7,922 nt of DNA, taken from NCBI GenBank assembly GCA_023458875.1, contig JAEWXO010000058.1, positions 1 to 7,922 of the forward strand, written 5' to 3'. Below are positions 1-6,273 of this stretch, piece by piece. How positions within the stretch are numbered: the stretch's first letter is position 1; the number at the start of each line of letters is the position of its first letter. Under the pieces are notes generated by a model that did not search any database, had not been told where the DNA came from, and saw only the letters and a list, made by a program, of their open reading frames with translations. Both the position numbers and the translations under genes were made by a program. Origin of the DNA: Bacillota bacterium (lineage in GTDB: Bacteria > Bacillota > Clostridia > Oscillospirales > Ruminococcaceae).

Positions 1-49
1 TACTCGGTTCATACCCGATTGGTCGTAGGTTCGAATCCCACTGCCGCTA
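1..49 (+). tRNA. tRNA-Met (CAT), 5' part cut off by the window edge
   Basis: This is the 3' part of a tRNA. The anticodon loop TTCATAC (9-15) carries CAT and sits between CTCGG and CCGAT, with the outermost pair mismatched. The T arm is GTAGG-TTCGAAT-CCCAC (one A·C mismatch in the stem), followed by acceptor strand TGCCGCT and discriminator A. The CGG-TTCATAC-CCG arm resembles elongator tRNA-Met. CCA is not encoded. With the D arm missing, an initiator tRNA or a CAT-anticodon tRNA-Ile (later modified to read AUA) cannot be excluded from this fragment alone. Confidence 0.85.
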
Positions 50-55
50 TTATAT

Positions 56-127
56 GGCCCGTTGGTCAAGAGGTTAAGACGCTGCCCTTTCACGGCGGAA
101 TCATGAGTTCAATTCTCGTACGGGTCA
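56..127 (+). tRNA. tRNA-Glu (TTC)
   Basis: This is a complete 72-nt cloverleaf. Acceptor GGCCCGT (56-62) pairs with ACGGGTC (120-126) and the discriminator is A127. The D arm contains GGTCAAGAGGTTAAGAC. The anticodon stem CTGCC/GGCGG encloses loop CTTTCAC with anticodon TTC, which reads glutamate GAA/GAG codons. The T loop is TTCAATT. CCA is not encoded and must be added after transcription. Only six bases separate it from the tRNA-Met, so the two belong to one tRNA transcript that ends at the terminator just downstream. Confidence 0.96.
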
Positions 128-137
128 TTAAATAGTT

Positions 138-184
138 AAGCTCCGGATACATTCCATATTAAGTGGTGTATCCGGAGCTTTTTC
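138..184 (+). terminator. Rho-independent terminator of the tRNA cluster
   Basis: A perfect 14-bp stem (138-151 pairing with 167-180, core GCTCCGGATACA) encloses a 15-nt loop and runs into a T tract at 179-183. It lies 10 bases after the tRNA-Glu. The opposite side of the hairpin has no comparable T run, so it should act mainly on + strand transcription. Confidence 0.93.
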
Positions 185-203
185 CTGTTTTCAAAAAGAA
201 ATA

Positions 204-362
204 TCAATCAATAAAACGAGTCAGTGAATATGTATCAGACGGAATTGAAAGTGATTTTTTTTCTGCATCTGCCTTGTATCTGTAGATATTCATACTCACC
301 ATCTGCATAAGCAATAATCCTATAACCGCAATAATACTTACTACTGTTTTATTACTGTTCAT
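204..362 (-). CDS. 52-residue single-span membrane peptide, unknown function
   Basis: A short open frame starts with ATG at 362 and ends with TGA at 204. It has an ideal Shine-Dalgarno, GGAGG at 370-374, seven bases before the ATG. The product starts MNSNKTVVSI, then has a hydrophobic segment at about residues 7-25 (many V, I, L, M). A polar, mixed-charge tail of about 27 residues (NIYRYKADAEKK, then SLTRFID) follows. A short N-terminus, one membrane span and a basic stretch right after it (Tyr-Arg-Tyr-Lys) suggest an inner-membrane peptide with the tail inside, though orientation is inference. It is antisense to the tRNA operon and ends 20 bases from that operon's terminator. A copy of the repeat family (414-515) lies 52 bases upstream of its start. 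I recognise no family; the case rests on the ribosome binding site and protein-like composition. Confidence 0.62.
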   Translation of the reverse strand: MNSNKTVVSIIAVIGLLLMQMVSMNIYRYKADAEKKSLSIPSDTYSLTRFID

Positions 363-413
363 TTTAAAACCTCCATGAAGATGCTGTTTTCAGATACAGC
401 GGATTTGTGGTTG

Positions 414-515
414 CAATTCAGTCCATACGGAGTATTATGCTTAAGCAGGAATTTCGAATCGACCGGGCTTTGTGGTCGCGCCTCTAACCTTCGCATACAT
501 ATCCATAACTTATAA
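414..515 (+). repeat. Structured intergenic repeat, copy A
   Basis: This is the first of four related elements. It begins CAATTCAGTCCATACGG, close to the CTATTCAGCCCATAGGG end of copy C, and carries the shared core AAGCAGGAATTTCGAATC then GACCGGGCTTTGTGGTCGCG (442-480). The first hairpin of the core is collapsed by a deletion of about 8-10 bases relative to copies B to D. Its 3' half (CGCGCCTCTAACCTTCG) matches copy C rather than B and D. The right end is poorly conserved, so the boundary at about 515 is approximate. It lies upstream of the 52-residue ORF on the opposite strand. Confidence 0.75.
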
Positions 516-553
516 ATTCTGTTCAGGATGCAGGACACTAAAAAATCATGCGT

Positions 554-718
554 TTTAAATCCCTCCGCTGAACATAGTTCGGCATCTCCCTTTTCAAGGG
601 AGGCATTTTGAAAGAACTTTATTTTACATGAAAAGAATCATTAAGGTTAAGTATTTGATGCAGTTGTATGGCTCCCTTGAAAAGGGCGCTGTCAGCTAAA
701 CTGACTGATGGATTTAAA
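554..718. repeat. MITE-like palindromic repeat, about 165 bp
   Basis: The ends form an inverted repeat: TTTAAATCC (554-562) and GGATTTAAA (710-718). Inside are four smaller hairpins: GCTGAAC/GTTCGGC (568-584), CTCCCTT/AAGGGAG (586-602), CCCTT/AAGGG (674-686) and GTCAG/CTGAC (691-705). The blocks 586-602 and 672-687 are also inverted copies of each other. The design (an ATCCCTC end, then CTCCCTT-type and GTCAG-type hairpins) resembles short mobile palindromic repeats I associate with gut Clostridia genomes. There is no open reading frame, so any movement would depend on a transposase elsewhere. Confidence 0.75.
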
Positions 719-1246
719 CTTAATGCTGAACAGTAGCTTTTGTTTTTTTAATACCGTCTTTTTTTTGCTATACGTATTCGGTTTTTTTATTTCTACACAG
801 AAGTTTATCATGATTTTGTATCGAAGTCAATATTGAAACTAATGGATGTAATTTTTTTTATATCTGAATTTTATTTTTTTTCCTTTAAATATGTTGAAAT
901 TTTTATCATTTAATTTTATGTTCTTATTCGGTTTTCAGAGCAATTTTAAAAGTGGTCAAATGGTCGGACATTTTTCTGAAATGACAATTTCGTTTTTTAT
1001 CTGATTTTATCTGATTTTCAAAATATTTGATGTATTTTATTCATTTATAATAAATAAAGTCAATATATTTTTTAGAAAATCAGTTGACAACCTTTAAAAT
1101 ATATGGTTTTATGAGTTTCTAAACTTGCTTGCAACAGCTGCGGTTGAAATGCGTAACAATGGGGAAATACCGGTTTAATGGTTTGCAAACACCAAATGTT
1201 GGGGTTGAATGCGGTTAAAACAGGGTTTGCAAAAAGCAGAATTACT
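719..1246. other. AT-rich intergenic stretch without a supported gene
   Basis: I see no gene here with a start, ribosome binding site and protein-like composition. The stretch is very AT-rich to about 1080 and holds a tandem 10-bp repeat TTTTATCTGA (995-1014). A block GTTGACAACCTTTAAAAT at 1083-1100 recurs, slightly changed, at 1293-1312. GTTTGCAAA motifs occur between 1181 and 1234. It is most simply a long upstream region for the gene at 1326, perhaps with binding sites for its product. Confidence 0.5.
1181..1234. promoter_or_regulatory. Repeated GTTTGCAAA motifs, possible protein-binding sites
   Basis: A perfect 10-bp palindrome GTTTGCAAAC (1181-1190) is followed by a second, imperfect copy GTTTGCAAAA (1225-1234). 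Each is preceded by a CGGTT(T)AA-like block (1171-1177 and 1212-1218), so a composite unit of about 20 bases recurs. The spacing (44 bases between motif starts) and the position just upstream of the consensus promoter suggest operator sites. There is no direct evidence for a ligand protein. Confidence 0.35.
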
Positions 1247-1263
1247 ATTGACATTTTGTCAAT
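1247..1263. promoter_or_regulatory. 17-bp inverted repeat over the -35 box, candidate operator
   Basis: ATTGACA and TGTCAAT form a perfect 7-bp inverted repeat around a 3-base TTT centre. The left arm contains the -35 hexamer TTGACA, so a protein bound here would block the promoter at 1248-1276. The gene it drives encodes an HTH protein, so autoregulation is a reasonable guess, but the binding protein is inferred. Confidence 0.45.
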
Positions 1264-1276
1264 AAAAAGATATAAT
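1248..1276 (+). promoter_or_regulatory. Consensus sigma-70/SigA promoter
   Basis: TTGACA at 1248-1253 and TATAAT at 1271-1276 both match the consensus fully and are separated by exactly 17 bases. Transcription should start near 1283, giving a leader of about 43 bases before the ATG at 1326. Confidence 0.9.
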
Positions 1277-1325
1277 TATACTATTATTACAGGTTGACAA
1301 CGTTTATAAAATCAGGAGGATAACA

Positions 1326-1871
1326 ATGGATTCATCAAACCAGCAGTATGTCACAATAAAAGAATTTGCAACGCTTGCAAACGTTACAACACAAGCTGTA
1401 TATAAGAGATTAAACCAGACAGACAATGCACTTAATCAGTATGTACAGTATAGCGGAAAGCTTAAACTTATTAATAAGGATGCATTGGAGTTATTCTCTG
1501 ATAATATGCAGAGTCAGCGTAACGAGTCTGATGGCCAGGACGTATCATCGTTTAACGATTCAAATGTTCAGAATAATTTATTTTCGGTATACTTTGATAC
1601 AACCATTAAAGTACTGTCCGATCAGATAACAAGCAAGGACGAGCAGATAAAGGAACTGATGAACTGCAATATTGATCAGCATCAGAAGCTTCAGGAGCAG
1701 CTGATGGCAAAGGATAAACAGATAACAGAGCTTCAGAGGCTGATAGATCAGCAGCAGCAGCTTCATCGTGCTGAACAGGAGCAGTTCAGATTGATTACAA
1801 CTGTTTCAAATGAAAAAAAAGGTCTCTTTAAAAGGCTTTTTACTAAAAAAGAACATTTAACCGCAGAATAA
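1326..1871 (+). CDS. HTH and coiled-coil DNA-binding protein of plasmid type (DUF536-like)
   Basis: This 181-residue protein starts at ATG with AGGAGG at 1314-1319, six to seven bases upstream. Residues about 9-30 (VTIKEFATLANVTTQAVYKRL) read as a MerR/excisionase-like helix-turn-helix. A short basic wing-like segment follows, to about residue 57 (SGKLKLINKDALELF). After a polar linker, residues about 92-155 form a glutamine-rich coiled coil with two related units, KDEQIKEL and KDKQITELQ. The C-terminus is basic (KKGLFKRLFTKK). An N-terminal HTH with a KDKQI-ELQ-LDQQQ tail is the design I know from plasmid replication-associated proteins of lactic acid bacteria (DUF536), where the tail is thought to oligomerise. 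A plasmid partition or maintenance role, or a chromosomal regulator, are both possible. It is the only + strand protein gene here, with its own consensus promoter and candidate operator, which fits a self-contained, possibly acquired unit. Family assignment is from pattern memory. Confidence 0.85.
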   Translation: MDSSNQQYVTIKEFATLANVTTQAVYKRLNQTDNALNQYVQYSGKLKLINKDALELFSDNMQSQRNESDGQDVSSFNDSNVQNNLFSVYFDTTIKVLSDQITSKDEQIKELMNCNIDQHQKLQEQLMAKDKQITELQRLIDQQQQLHRAEQEQFRLITTVSNEKKGLFKRLFTKKEHLTAE

Positions 1872-1916
1872 AAAGAAAATCACCAACCAATTCAACCTGG
1901 CTGGTGATTTTCTTTT
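1871..1916. terminator. Bidirectional terminator between convergent genes
   Basis: A 15-bp stem (AAAAGAAAATCACCA at 1871-1885 pairing with 1902-1916) encloses a loop of 16 bases. The A-rich base of one arm is a T-rich tail for transcription from the other side, so it can stop both the HTH gene and prmC. The prmC stop codon (1892-1894) lies in the loop, and the last prmC codons form one arm. Confidence 0.85.
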
Positions 1917-2767
1917 GAAACGTTGTAAACTCCGGATACAACACGTATTAAACCGTTTAAATCAGTCTGAAACTGAATGTTTTCAAATCCGTATTCCTTC
2001 ATAATATCTGCAACCGCATTTTCCTGTCCTATTCCTATTTCATATATCATTGTGCCGTTTTCAGCAAGACAGTCCCTCCATATTGATGTTATTTTTCTGT
2101 AGAAAAACAGACCGTCATTGCCACCAAGCAGAGCCATTTCAGGTTCAAATGAAACCTCCGTCTGAAGGTTCTGCATGTCTTCAGGTGTAAGATAAGGTGG
2201 GTTGGCAGCTATAATATTTATATCGGAAAATGTTTTGCTGAATTCCTTGTTAAGGACGTTTCCGTCATATGCGTTTACGGACGAACCGTTAAGCCGGATA
2301 TTTCGGAGCAGAAATTTCAGCGCTTCGGGTGAATGCTCGACAGCACATATCTGTGAATTAATAAGGTGCTTATCAAGAGCGATTGCAATACATCCGGTTC
2401 CGCTGCAAAGATCAATAATTTTAGGGTTGCGGATCTGTGCAGCTGTTTCGAGGATACTGTCAACAAGCTTTTCGGTATCCTGCCTTGGAATAAGCACACC
2501 TTCGCCTACATAAAACGGCAGGCCGTAAAATTCCCATTCTCCCAGAATATACTGCAGGGGATAGCCCGAAATACGTTTGTCTGCGATGCGCTGTATAATT
2601 TCAATCTGCTGACCGGTTACGGATGCATTTGAATTTATAATAAGCTGTTCGTATGAAAGCTCAAGTACGTGCTCGAGTATGCAGTGGGCTTCGAATGTAT
2701 AGTTTTCAATGTTGTTTTGCTTTAATAATGATTTAAGGTTTATATTAAGTTCATGAATAGTTACCAA
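1892..2767 (-). CDS. prmC: Peptide chain release factor N5-glutamine methyltransferase
   Basis: PrmC transfers a methyl group from S-adenosylmethionine to the glutamine of the GGQ motif of release factors RF1 and RF2 in the cytoplasm, which improves translation termination. This 291-residue protein has the family's normal length and layout. An N-terminal helical domain (about 1-85) ends in PLQYILGEWEFYGLPF. LIPRQDTE follows at 93-100, then the SAM-binding motif IDLCSGTGCIAIAL (118-131), the catalytic NPPY (189-192) and FEPEMALLGGNDGL (about 207-220). The start is TTG: GGAGG (2775-2779) lies seven bases upstream, inside the end of the DUF1385 gene, and the two genes overlap by 7 bases, which suggests translational coupling. 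The usual partner prfA is not beside it; the downstream side is closed by the terminator at 1871-1916, which overlaps the last codons. Confidence 0.96.
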   Translation of the reverse strand: MVTIHELNINLKSLLKQNNIENYTFEAHCILEHVLELSYEQLIINSNASVTGQQIEIIQRIADKRISGYPLQYILGEWEFYGLPFYVGEGVLIPRQDTEKLVDSILETAAQIRNPKIIDLCSGTGCIAIALDKHLINSQICAVEHSPEALKFLLRNIRLNGSSVNAYDGNVLNKEFSKTFSDINIIAANPPYLTPEDMQNLQTEVSFEPEMALLGGNDGLFFYRKITSIWRDCLAENGTMIYEIGIGQENAVADIMKEYGFENIQFQTDLNGLIRVVSGVYNVSKENHQPG

Positions 2768-3717
2768 ATGTCTTCCTCCGGATCCTCAGGTATACATGGT
2801 GTAATTGCAGCTATTGCAATTTCGATTTGTGAATCATCAGGCTCTCTGGTTGTCAACCTTTGCAGCTTCAGTCCGGGCGCCGATAATATTTTAGTAAATG
2901 TGTTTTCTTTACGTCCTGCAAATTTTATAAGTTCATAGGCAATGCCTATAATAAACGGCAGAAGTAAAAGCTGGAGTCCAAGTCTGATAAATATCCTTGC
3001 CATCTGCGCATAACCGCTGAATGAAGGGATGAAGCAAAAGACAAAAATACTTGTAAACAGTGAGATAAGTATAAAGCTTGTGCCGCATCTTGGATGAAAA
3101 CGGGTGTGCTTTTTCACGTTTTCAACGGTAAGCTCCTCGTGTGCCTCATAGCATGCAATGGTTTTATGTTCAGCGCCATGATATTCATATGTACGTCTTA
3201 TATCCTTAAGCTTTGAAGTAAACGCAAGATAGGATATAAATATTATTATTTTGAGTATACCCTCGGCTATTGTACGCAGTACAGACATATCTGACAGAGG
3301 CTTTGTAATAAATGTAGGTATAAACTTAAACAGAAAAACACTGAATACCAGTCCGATTACCATAGCCACACCGGTTACCACACTCATAAGCTTTTCACCG
3401 AATTTATCAGTAAGCCACTGCTCGAACCTGCTCATTTCCTCGTCCTCATCGTCGTCCGTCATTTGTTTTTCGGCAGATTTCATGAGGCATTTGTATCCGC
3501 TTATAAGTGATGAAACAAAGTTAAAGCTGCCGCGAATAAGTGGTGTTTTTTTATACCAGGGAGCATTTTTTCCGTTATTATCGTCCCAGACCTCAAGGTC
3601 GACTGTGCCGTTTGGAAGACGGCATGCCATGGCTGATTTATTAATGCCCTTCATCATTATGCCTTCAATAAGAGCCTGACCGCCTATTTTTGATTTGTGA
3701 GCCTGTTTATTACTCAT
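2761..3717 (-). CDS. DUF1385 (YqhQ-like) integral membrane protein
   Basis: This 318-residue protein belongs to the DUF1385 family, known in Bacillus as YqhQ, whose biochemical role I cannot state. Family signatures are present: IGGQALIEGIMMKG at residues 11-24, YHGAEHKTIACYEAH at 179-193, HPRCGTSF at 208-215 and PGLKLQRLTTREP near 281-293. The conserved histidines and cysteines are why the family is often labelled a putative metal-dependent enzyme. Four hydrophobic segments are visible (about 107-130, 148-167, 214-232, 243-266), with an acidic patch (DDDEDEE) at 88-94. I chose ATG at 3717 because GAGG (3723-3726) lies five bases upstream and the product then begins just before the conserved motif. 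A TTG at 3768 would add 17 atypical residues. It overlaps prmC by 7 bases; DUF1385 next to prmC is a common arrangement in Clostridia. Confidence 0.93.
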   Translation of the reverse strand: MSNKQAHKSKIGGQALIEGIMMKGINKSAMACRLPNGTVDLEVWDDNNGKNAPWYKKTPLIRGSFNFVSSLISGYKCLMKSAEKQMTDDDEDEEMSRFEQWLTDKFGEKLMSVVTGVAMVIGLVFSVFLFKFIPTFITKPLSDMSVLRTIAEGILKIIIFISYLAFTSKLKDIRRTYEYHGAEHKTIACYEAHEELTVENVKKHTRFHPRCGTSFILISLFTSIFVFCFIPSFSGYAQMARIFIRLGLQLLLLPFIIGIAYELIKFAGRKENTFTKILSAPGLKLQRLTTREPDDSQIEIAIAAITPCIPEDPEEDIW

Positions 3718-3811
3718 CGTTTCCTCATTTCTCCGCAGTGTCAAAATTGTTAATATGAATAAATACAAATGCTGATGACTGCGGTGTGGTTCAGCGTTTG
3801 TCTAAAGGTTA

Positions 3812-3935
3812 TTATTCGGGCCATATGGGATATAATGCTTATGCAGGGATTTCAATTCAGAACGAGTCGACCGGGCTTTGCGGTCGCCTGGACTTCGACT
3901 ACATATCTGCCTCGCTTTGTGGTATGGCTTAATAA
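3812..3935 (+). repeat. Structured intergenic repeat, copy B
   Basis: This is the longest copy (124 bp) and looks intact at both ends: TTATTCGGGCCATAT on the left and GGTATGGCTTAATAA on the right, with GCCATA/TATGGC complementary. The core has hairpin 1 (3852-3858 with 3864-3870, TCAATTC/GAGTCGA, one mismatch and one wobble) and hairpin 2 (CCGGGC/GCCTGG, 9-base loop). GCAG (3843-3846) can close with CTGC (3907-3910). It fills much of the gap between the kinase stop (3961) and the DUF1385 start (3717). I see no separate terminator in that gap. Confidence 0.8.
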
Positions 3936-3960
3936 CTATAAAATGAAACAGACAATGTTA

Positions 3961-5403
3961 TTATTTTGTCTCTATAGGCAGATGGATATTTACAGTGGTG
4001 CCGATGTTTTCTTCACTCAAAATATCGAGCTGTCCACGGTGCATGGCAATGATTTCATCTGCAACAGCAAGCCCTATTCCGGAGCCTCTTTTTGTATGGT
4101 TTGCCTTGTAGAATTTTGTTTTTATCTTTGGAAGATCAGCTGCTGATATACCACAGCCGTTATCCTCTATCGAAATACATATATAATTATCATCCTGCTG
4201 AGCAGCGTTAATTTTTATGACACACTTCCTGTCACCGCCGCATGAATATTTTATGGCATTATCTATTATGTTTATAAATACCTGTCTGAGACGGTTTTTA
4301 TCACCGCATATAAACGGCAGCATTTCAGGCGAATTGTAAAGAATAGTGATGTTTTCATGTTTTGCTTTTTCTGCATATATCAGCATAGCATCCTCGAGTT
4401 CAGCAAGAATATCAATAGTCGACATCTGTAATGAGAACTTTCCGTTCTGCATCCTTGAAAAGTCGAGAAGCTCTTCAACCATCTGGGAAAGACGTTCAGC
4501 TTCACTAACGATAACTCTGATTCCTTTTTTTATTGTTTCTGCATCGTTATCAGCATTGATTGTTTCGGCCCAACCTTTAATTGCAGTAAGAGGAGTACGC
4601 AGCTCATGGGAAACAGATGAAATAAACTCGTTTTTCATTGCTTCGGCAGTTGACAACTCATCGGCCATGTGGTTAATTGACACGCAAAGCTGTCCTATTT
4701 CGTCGTTTGTATCAGCTGTTATACGATCGGTGAAATCACCCATTGCAAACTTTTTAGTTGCGTTGTTAATCTTCTGAACAGGCTTTACAATTGAACCTAC
4801 AAAATACATTCCTGACAGGATCAGAGGAAGAAGAACAAGCATACAGCAGGAAATGACCAATAAGGTAAGCAGAAATATCTGGTTGTCAACTTCAGACATT
4901 GAAACAACAACACGCATGGCTGAGTAGTCAGAATTTTTAGCTGATATCGGATATGAAACAGCCATTATCTTTTCGTTGTTCTCAACCTTGCCAACCCAGT
5001 TACCAAAGCTTTTCTTTTCCATTGCATCGTTGAAATCATTCATTGAAACCGATGAGTCAGGTGAAAATCCGGATGAAGTAATTACAACAACACCTTTTGA
5101 GTTTATAGCCATAAGCTCAAGTTTATCTTTATCAGAAAAGGTTTCAACAATATTGCGTACCTCTGCTGAAAAATTTTTGGTTGAATCAGTTGAATATTTG
5201 CTTAATACACTTGTAATGGTTGTAAGCTTTGATTTTAAGTACTGTTCAGTTGAAAGATAGAAATAGTTCTGTACAGTATAAATAAGTATGGTTGCAATAA
5301 CAAGAAGTATAAGAATTACAATTCCAAGGTTGTTAAAAAACCATCTGTATATAATGCTTTCCTTTGCGACTTTACGCTTCAAAATATTTTTCAGTCCCTC
5401 CAC
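3961..5403 (-). CDS. Membrane-bound sensor histidine kinase
   Basis: This is the sensor of the two-component pair with the regulator just upstream. It should autophosphorylate a histidine on a signal and pass the phosphate to that regulator. With the GTG at 5403 it has 480 residues: membrane span 1 (about 24-43), an extracytoplasmic region (about 44-174) with no recognised ligand motif, span 2 (about 176-201), HAMP (about 202-255), HisKA with SVSHELRTPL (phospho-acceptor His266), then the ATPase domain with N box (IIDNAIKYS, about 379-387), G1 (EDNGCGIS, 413-420) and G2 (GSGIGLA, 440-446). The layout resembles PhoR/WalK-type kinases, but no PAS domain is evident. The start is uncertain: GTG 5403 has no upstream Shine-Dalgarno, whereas GGAGGG (5396-5401) lies inside this start region, 10 bases before an in-frame ATT (5385) and 13 before a TTG (5382). 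The gap to the regulator stop is 21 bases. Confidence 0.95.
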   Translation of the reverse strand: MEGLKNILKRKVAKESIIYRWFFNNLGIVILILLVIATILIYTVQNYFYLSTEQYLKSKLTTITSVLSKYSTDSTKNFSAEVRNIVETFSDKDKLELMAINSKGVVVITSSGFSPDSSVSMNDFNDAMEKKSFGNWVGKVENNEKIMAVSYPISAKNSDYSAMRVVVSMSEVDNQIFLLTLLVISCCMLVLLPLILSGMYFVGSIVKPVQKINNATKKFAMGDFTDRITADTNDEIGQLCVSINHMADELSTAEAMKNEFISSVSHELRTPLTAIKGWAETINADNDAETIKKGIRVIVSEAERLSQMVEELLDFSRMQNGKFSLQMSTIDILAELEDAMLIYAEKAKHENITILYNSPEMLPFICGDKNRLRQVFINIIDNAIKYSCGGDRKCVIKINAAQQDDNYICISIEDNGCGISAADLPKIKTKFYKANHTKRGSGIGLAVADEIIAMHRGQLDILSEENIGTTVNIHLPIETK

Positions 5404-5424
5404 ATTTTGTGAAATAATGTGAGC

Positions 5425-6123
5425 TTATCTTTCGTTCCATTTATATCCAAATCCCCATATTGTTATAATATACTGAGGGTTTGACGGTTCGTCTTCAATC
5501 TTCATTCTGATTCTTCTGATATTAACATCTACGATTTTTTCATCACCGACATATGTTTCGCCCCATATATGATTTAATATACTGGTACGGTCAAGTGCTG
5601 TATTTTTGTTATTCATAAAGTACTCGAGAATCTGATATTCCACCTGGGTAAGATCAATAAGCTTGTTGTTTTTTGAAACAGTCCTGCTTTTAAGGTTAAG
5701 CTGAAAAGGACCGGATTCTATAATAGGTGATTCTTCCGATTTCATAAAGCTCATGCATACACGTCTGTATATGGCGTCAACTCTTGCAGTAAGCTCTGAC
5801 GGAGAGAATGGTTTTGTCATATAATCATCTGCACCTATCATCAGACCGCTTACCTTGTCCATTTCCTGAGTCTTTGCGGAAAGCATTATTATACCGAGTG
5901 TTGAACTCTTTTCTCTTAGTTTTTTACATACTGTAAAACCGTCTATACCTGGCATCATGATGTCAAGAAGAGCAACATCAAAGTTACCGTGTTCGTTTTC
6001 AAATACTCTCAGGGCTTCTTCTCCGCAGTTTACGTCAATAACATCATATCCGGCACGCTTCAGATTGATTACAACAAAGTCGCGGATAACGTCTTCATCC
6101 TCACAGACAAGAATTCTTTTCAT
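5425..6123 (-). CDS. OmpR/PhoB-family response regulator
   Basis: This 232-residue transcription regulator has a receiver domain (about 1-118) and a winged-helix DNA-binding domain (about 138-232). Receiver residues are in place: acidic pocket E8/D9 (VCEDED), phospho-acceptor Asp54 (ALLDIMMPGIDGF), Ser82 (IIMLSAK) and Lys104 (YMTKPFSP). The C-terminal domain has VEYQILEYFM, VDVNIRRIRMKIE and the closing IWGFGYKWN wing, as in PhoB-type regulators. I chose ATG at 6123, which gives the family-typical MKRILVCEDE start. An in-frame TTG at 6135 would add MNFF, but it sits directly on the AAGAAGGGA sequence that should be the ribosome binding site (12 bases before the ATG, rather long). The kinase follows 21 bases downstream in the same operon and is the expected partner. 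The regulated genes cannot be told from the window. Confidence 0.96.
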   Translation of the reverse strand: MKRILVCEDEDVIRDFVVINLKRAGYDVIDVNCGEEALRVFENEHGNFDVALLDIMMPGIDGFTVCKKLREKSSTLGIIMLSAKTQEMDKVSGLMIGADDYMTKPFSPSELTARVDAIYRRVCMSFMKSEESPIIESGPFQLNLKSRTVSKNNKLIDLTQVEYQILEYFMNNKNTALDRTSILNHIWGETYVGDEKIVDVNIRRIRMKIEDEPSNPQYIITIWGFGYKWNER

Positions 6124-6167
6124 AAAAAAATTCAATCCCTTCTTAAATAATAGAATATATTATGTTG

Positions 6168-6264
6168 CTATTCAGCTATACACCCGAAGGTCATAGGCGC
6201 GATCGGAAAGCCCGGTCGACTCGTGCTGAGTCGAAATCCCTGAATCCCCCTATGGGCTGAATAG
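6168..6264 (-). repeat. Structured intergenic repeat, copy C
   Basis: This copy is bounded by a perfect 9-bp inverted repeat, CTATTCAGC (6168-6176) and GCTGAATAG (6256-6264). Its core runs in the opposite direction to copies A and B. Hairpin 1 is a perfect 7-bp stem (TCGACTC 6216-6222 with GAGTCGA 6228-6234) around a 5-base loop. The adjoining half (ACCGGGCTTTCCGATCGCG, then CCTATGACCTTCGG on the minus strand) matches copy A's subtype. It occupies most of the gap between the lipoprotein stop (6274) and the regulator start (6123), so any read-through transcript would carry it in the regulator's leader. Confidence 0.82.
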
Positions 6265-6273
6265 TATAAATAA

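Noticed and set aside
1..127. tRNA-Glu or tRNA-Met as an integration site for a mobile element carrying the HTH gene
   Set aside because: No integrase and no duplicated tRNA 3' end was found in the window.
414..515. CRISPR or riboswitch explanation for the repeats
   Set aside because: The copies are kilobases apart, in both orientations and without spacers, and they do not match a riboswitch class I know; copy D lies outside any transcript that could be predicted.
1084..1112. TTGACA at 1084 with TTTTAT 17 bases later, considered as a promoter
   Set aside because: The -10 matches only four of six bases and nothing obvious is transcribed from it; it is better explained as one of several TTGACA-type sites.
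1158..1220. Short + strand frame from ATG in the GC-richer patch (19 codons), considered as a leader peptide
   Set aside because: No Shine-Dalgarno precedes it, and it lies upstream of the consensus promoter at 1248, so it would not be in that transcript.
1072..1254. 60-codon open frame on the minus strand
   Set aside because: It has no ribosome binding site, an unlikely composition, and covers the promoter and repeated motifs of the + strand gene.
2202..2632. Overlapping + strand frames of 88-103 codons inside prmC
   Set aside because: They are antisense to a strongly conserved gene and have no start signals.
3769..4146. 125-codon + strand frame across repeat copy B and the kinase 3' end
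   Set aside because: It is antisense to the kinase, runs through the structured repeat and lacks a ribosome binding site.
6124..6180. TATATT with a weak -35 before the response regulator, considered as its promoter
   Set aside because: The -35 matches only three of six bases, so the promoter cannot be placed; transcription may come from the lipoprotein gene or from within repeat copy C.
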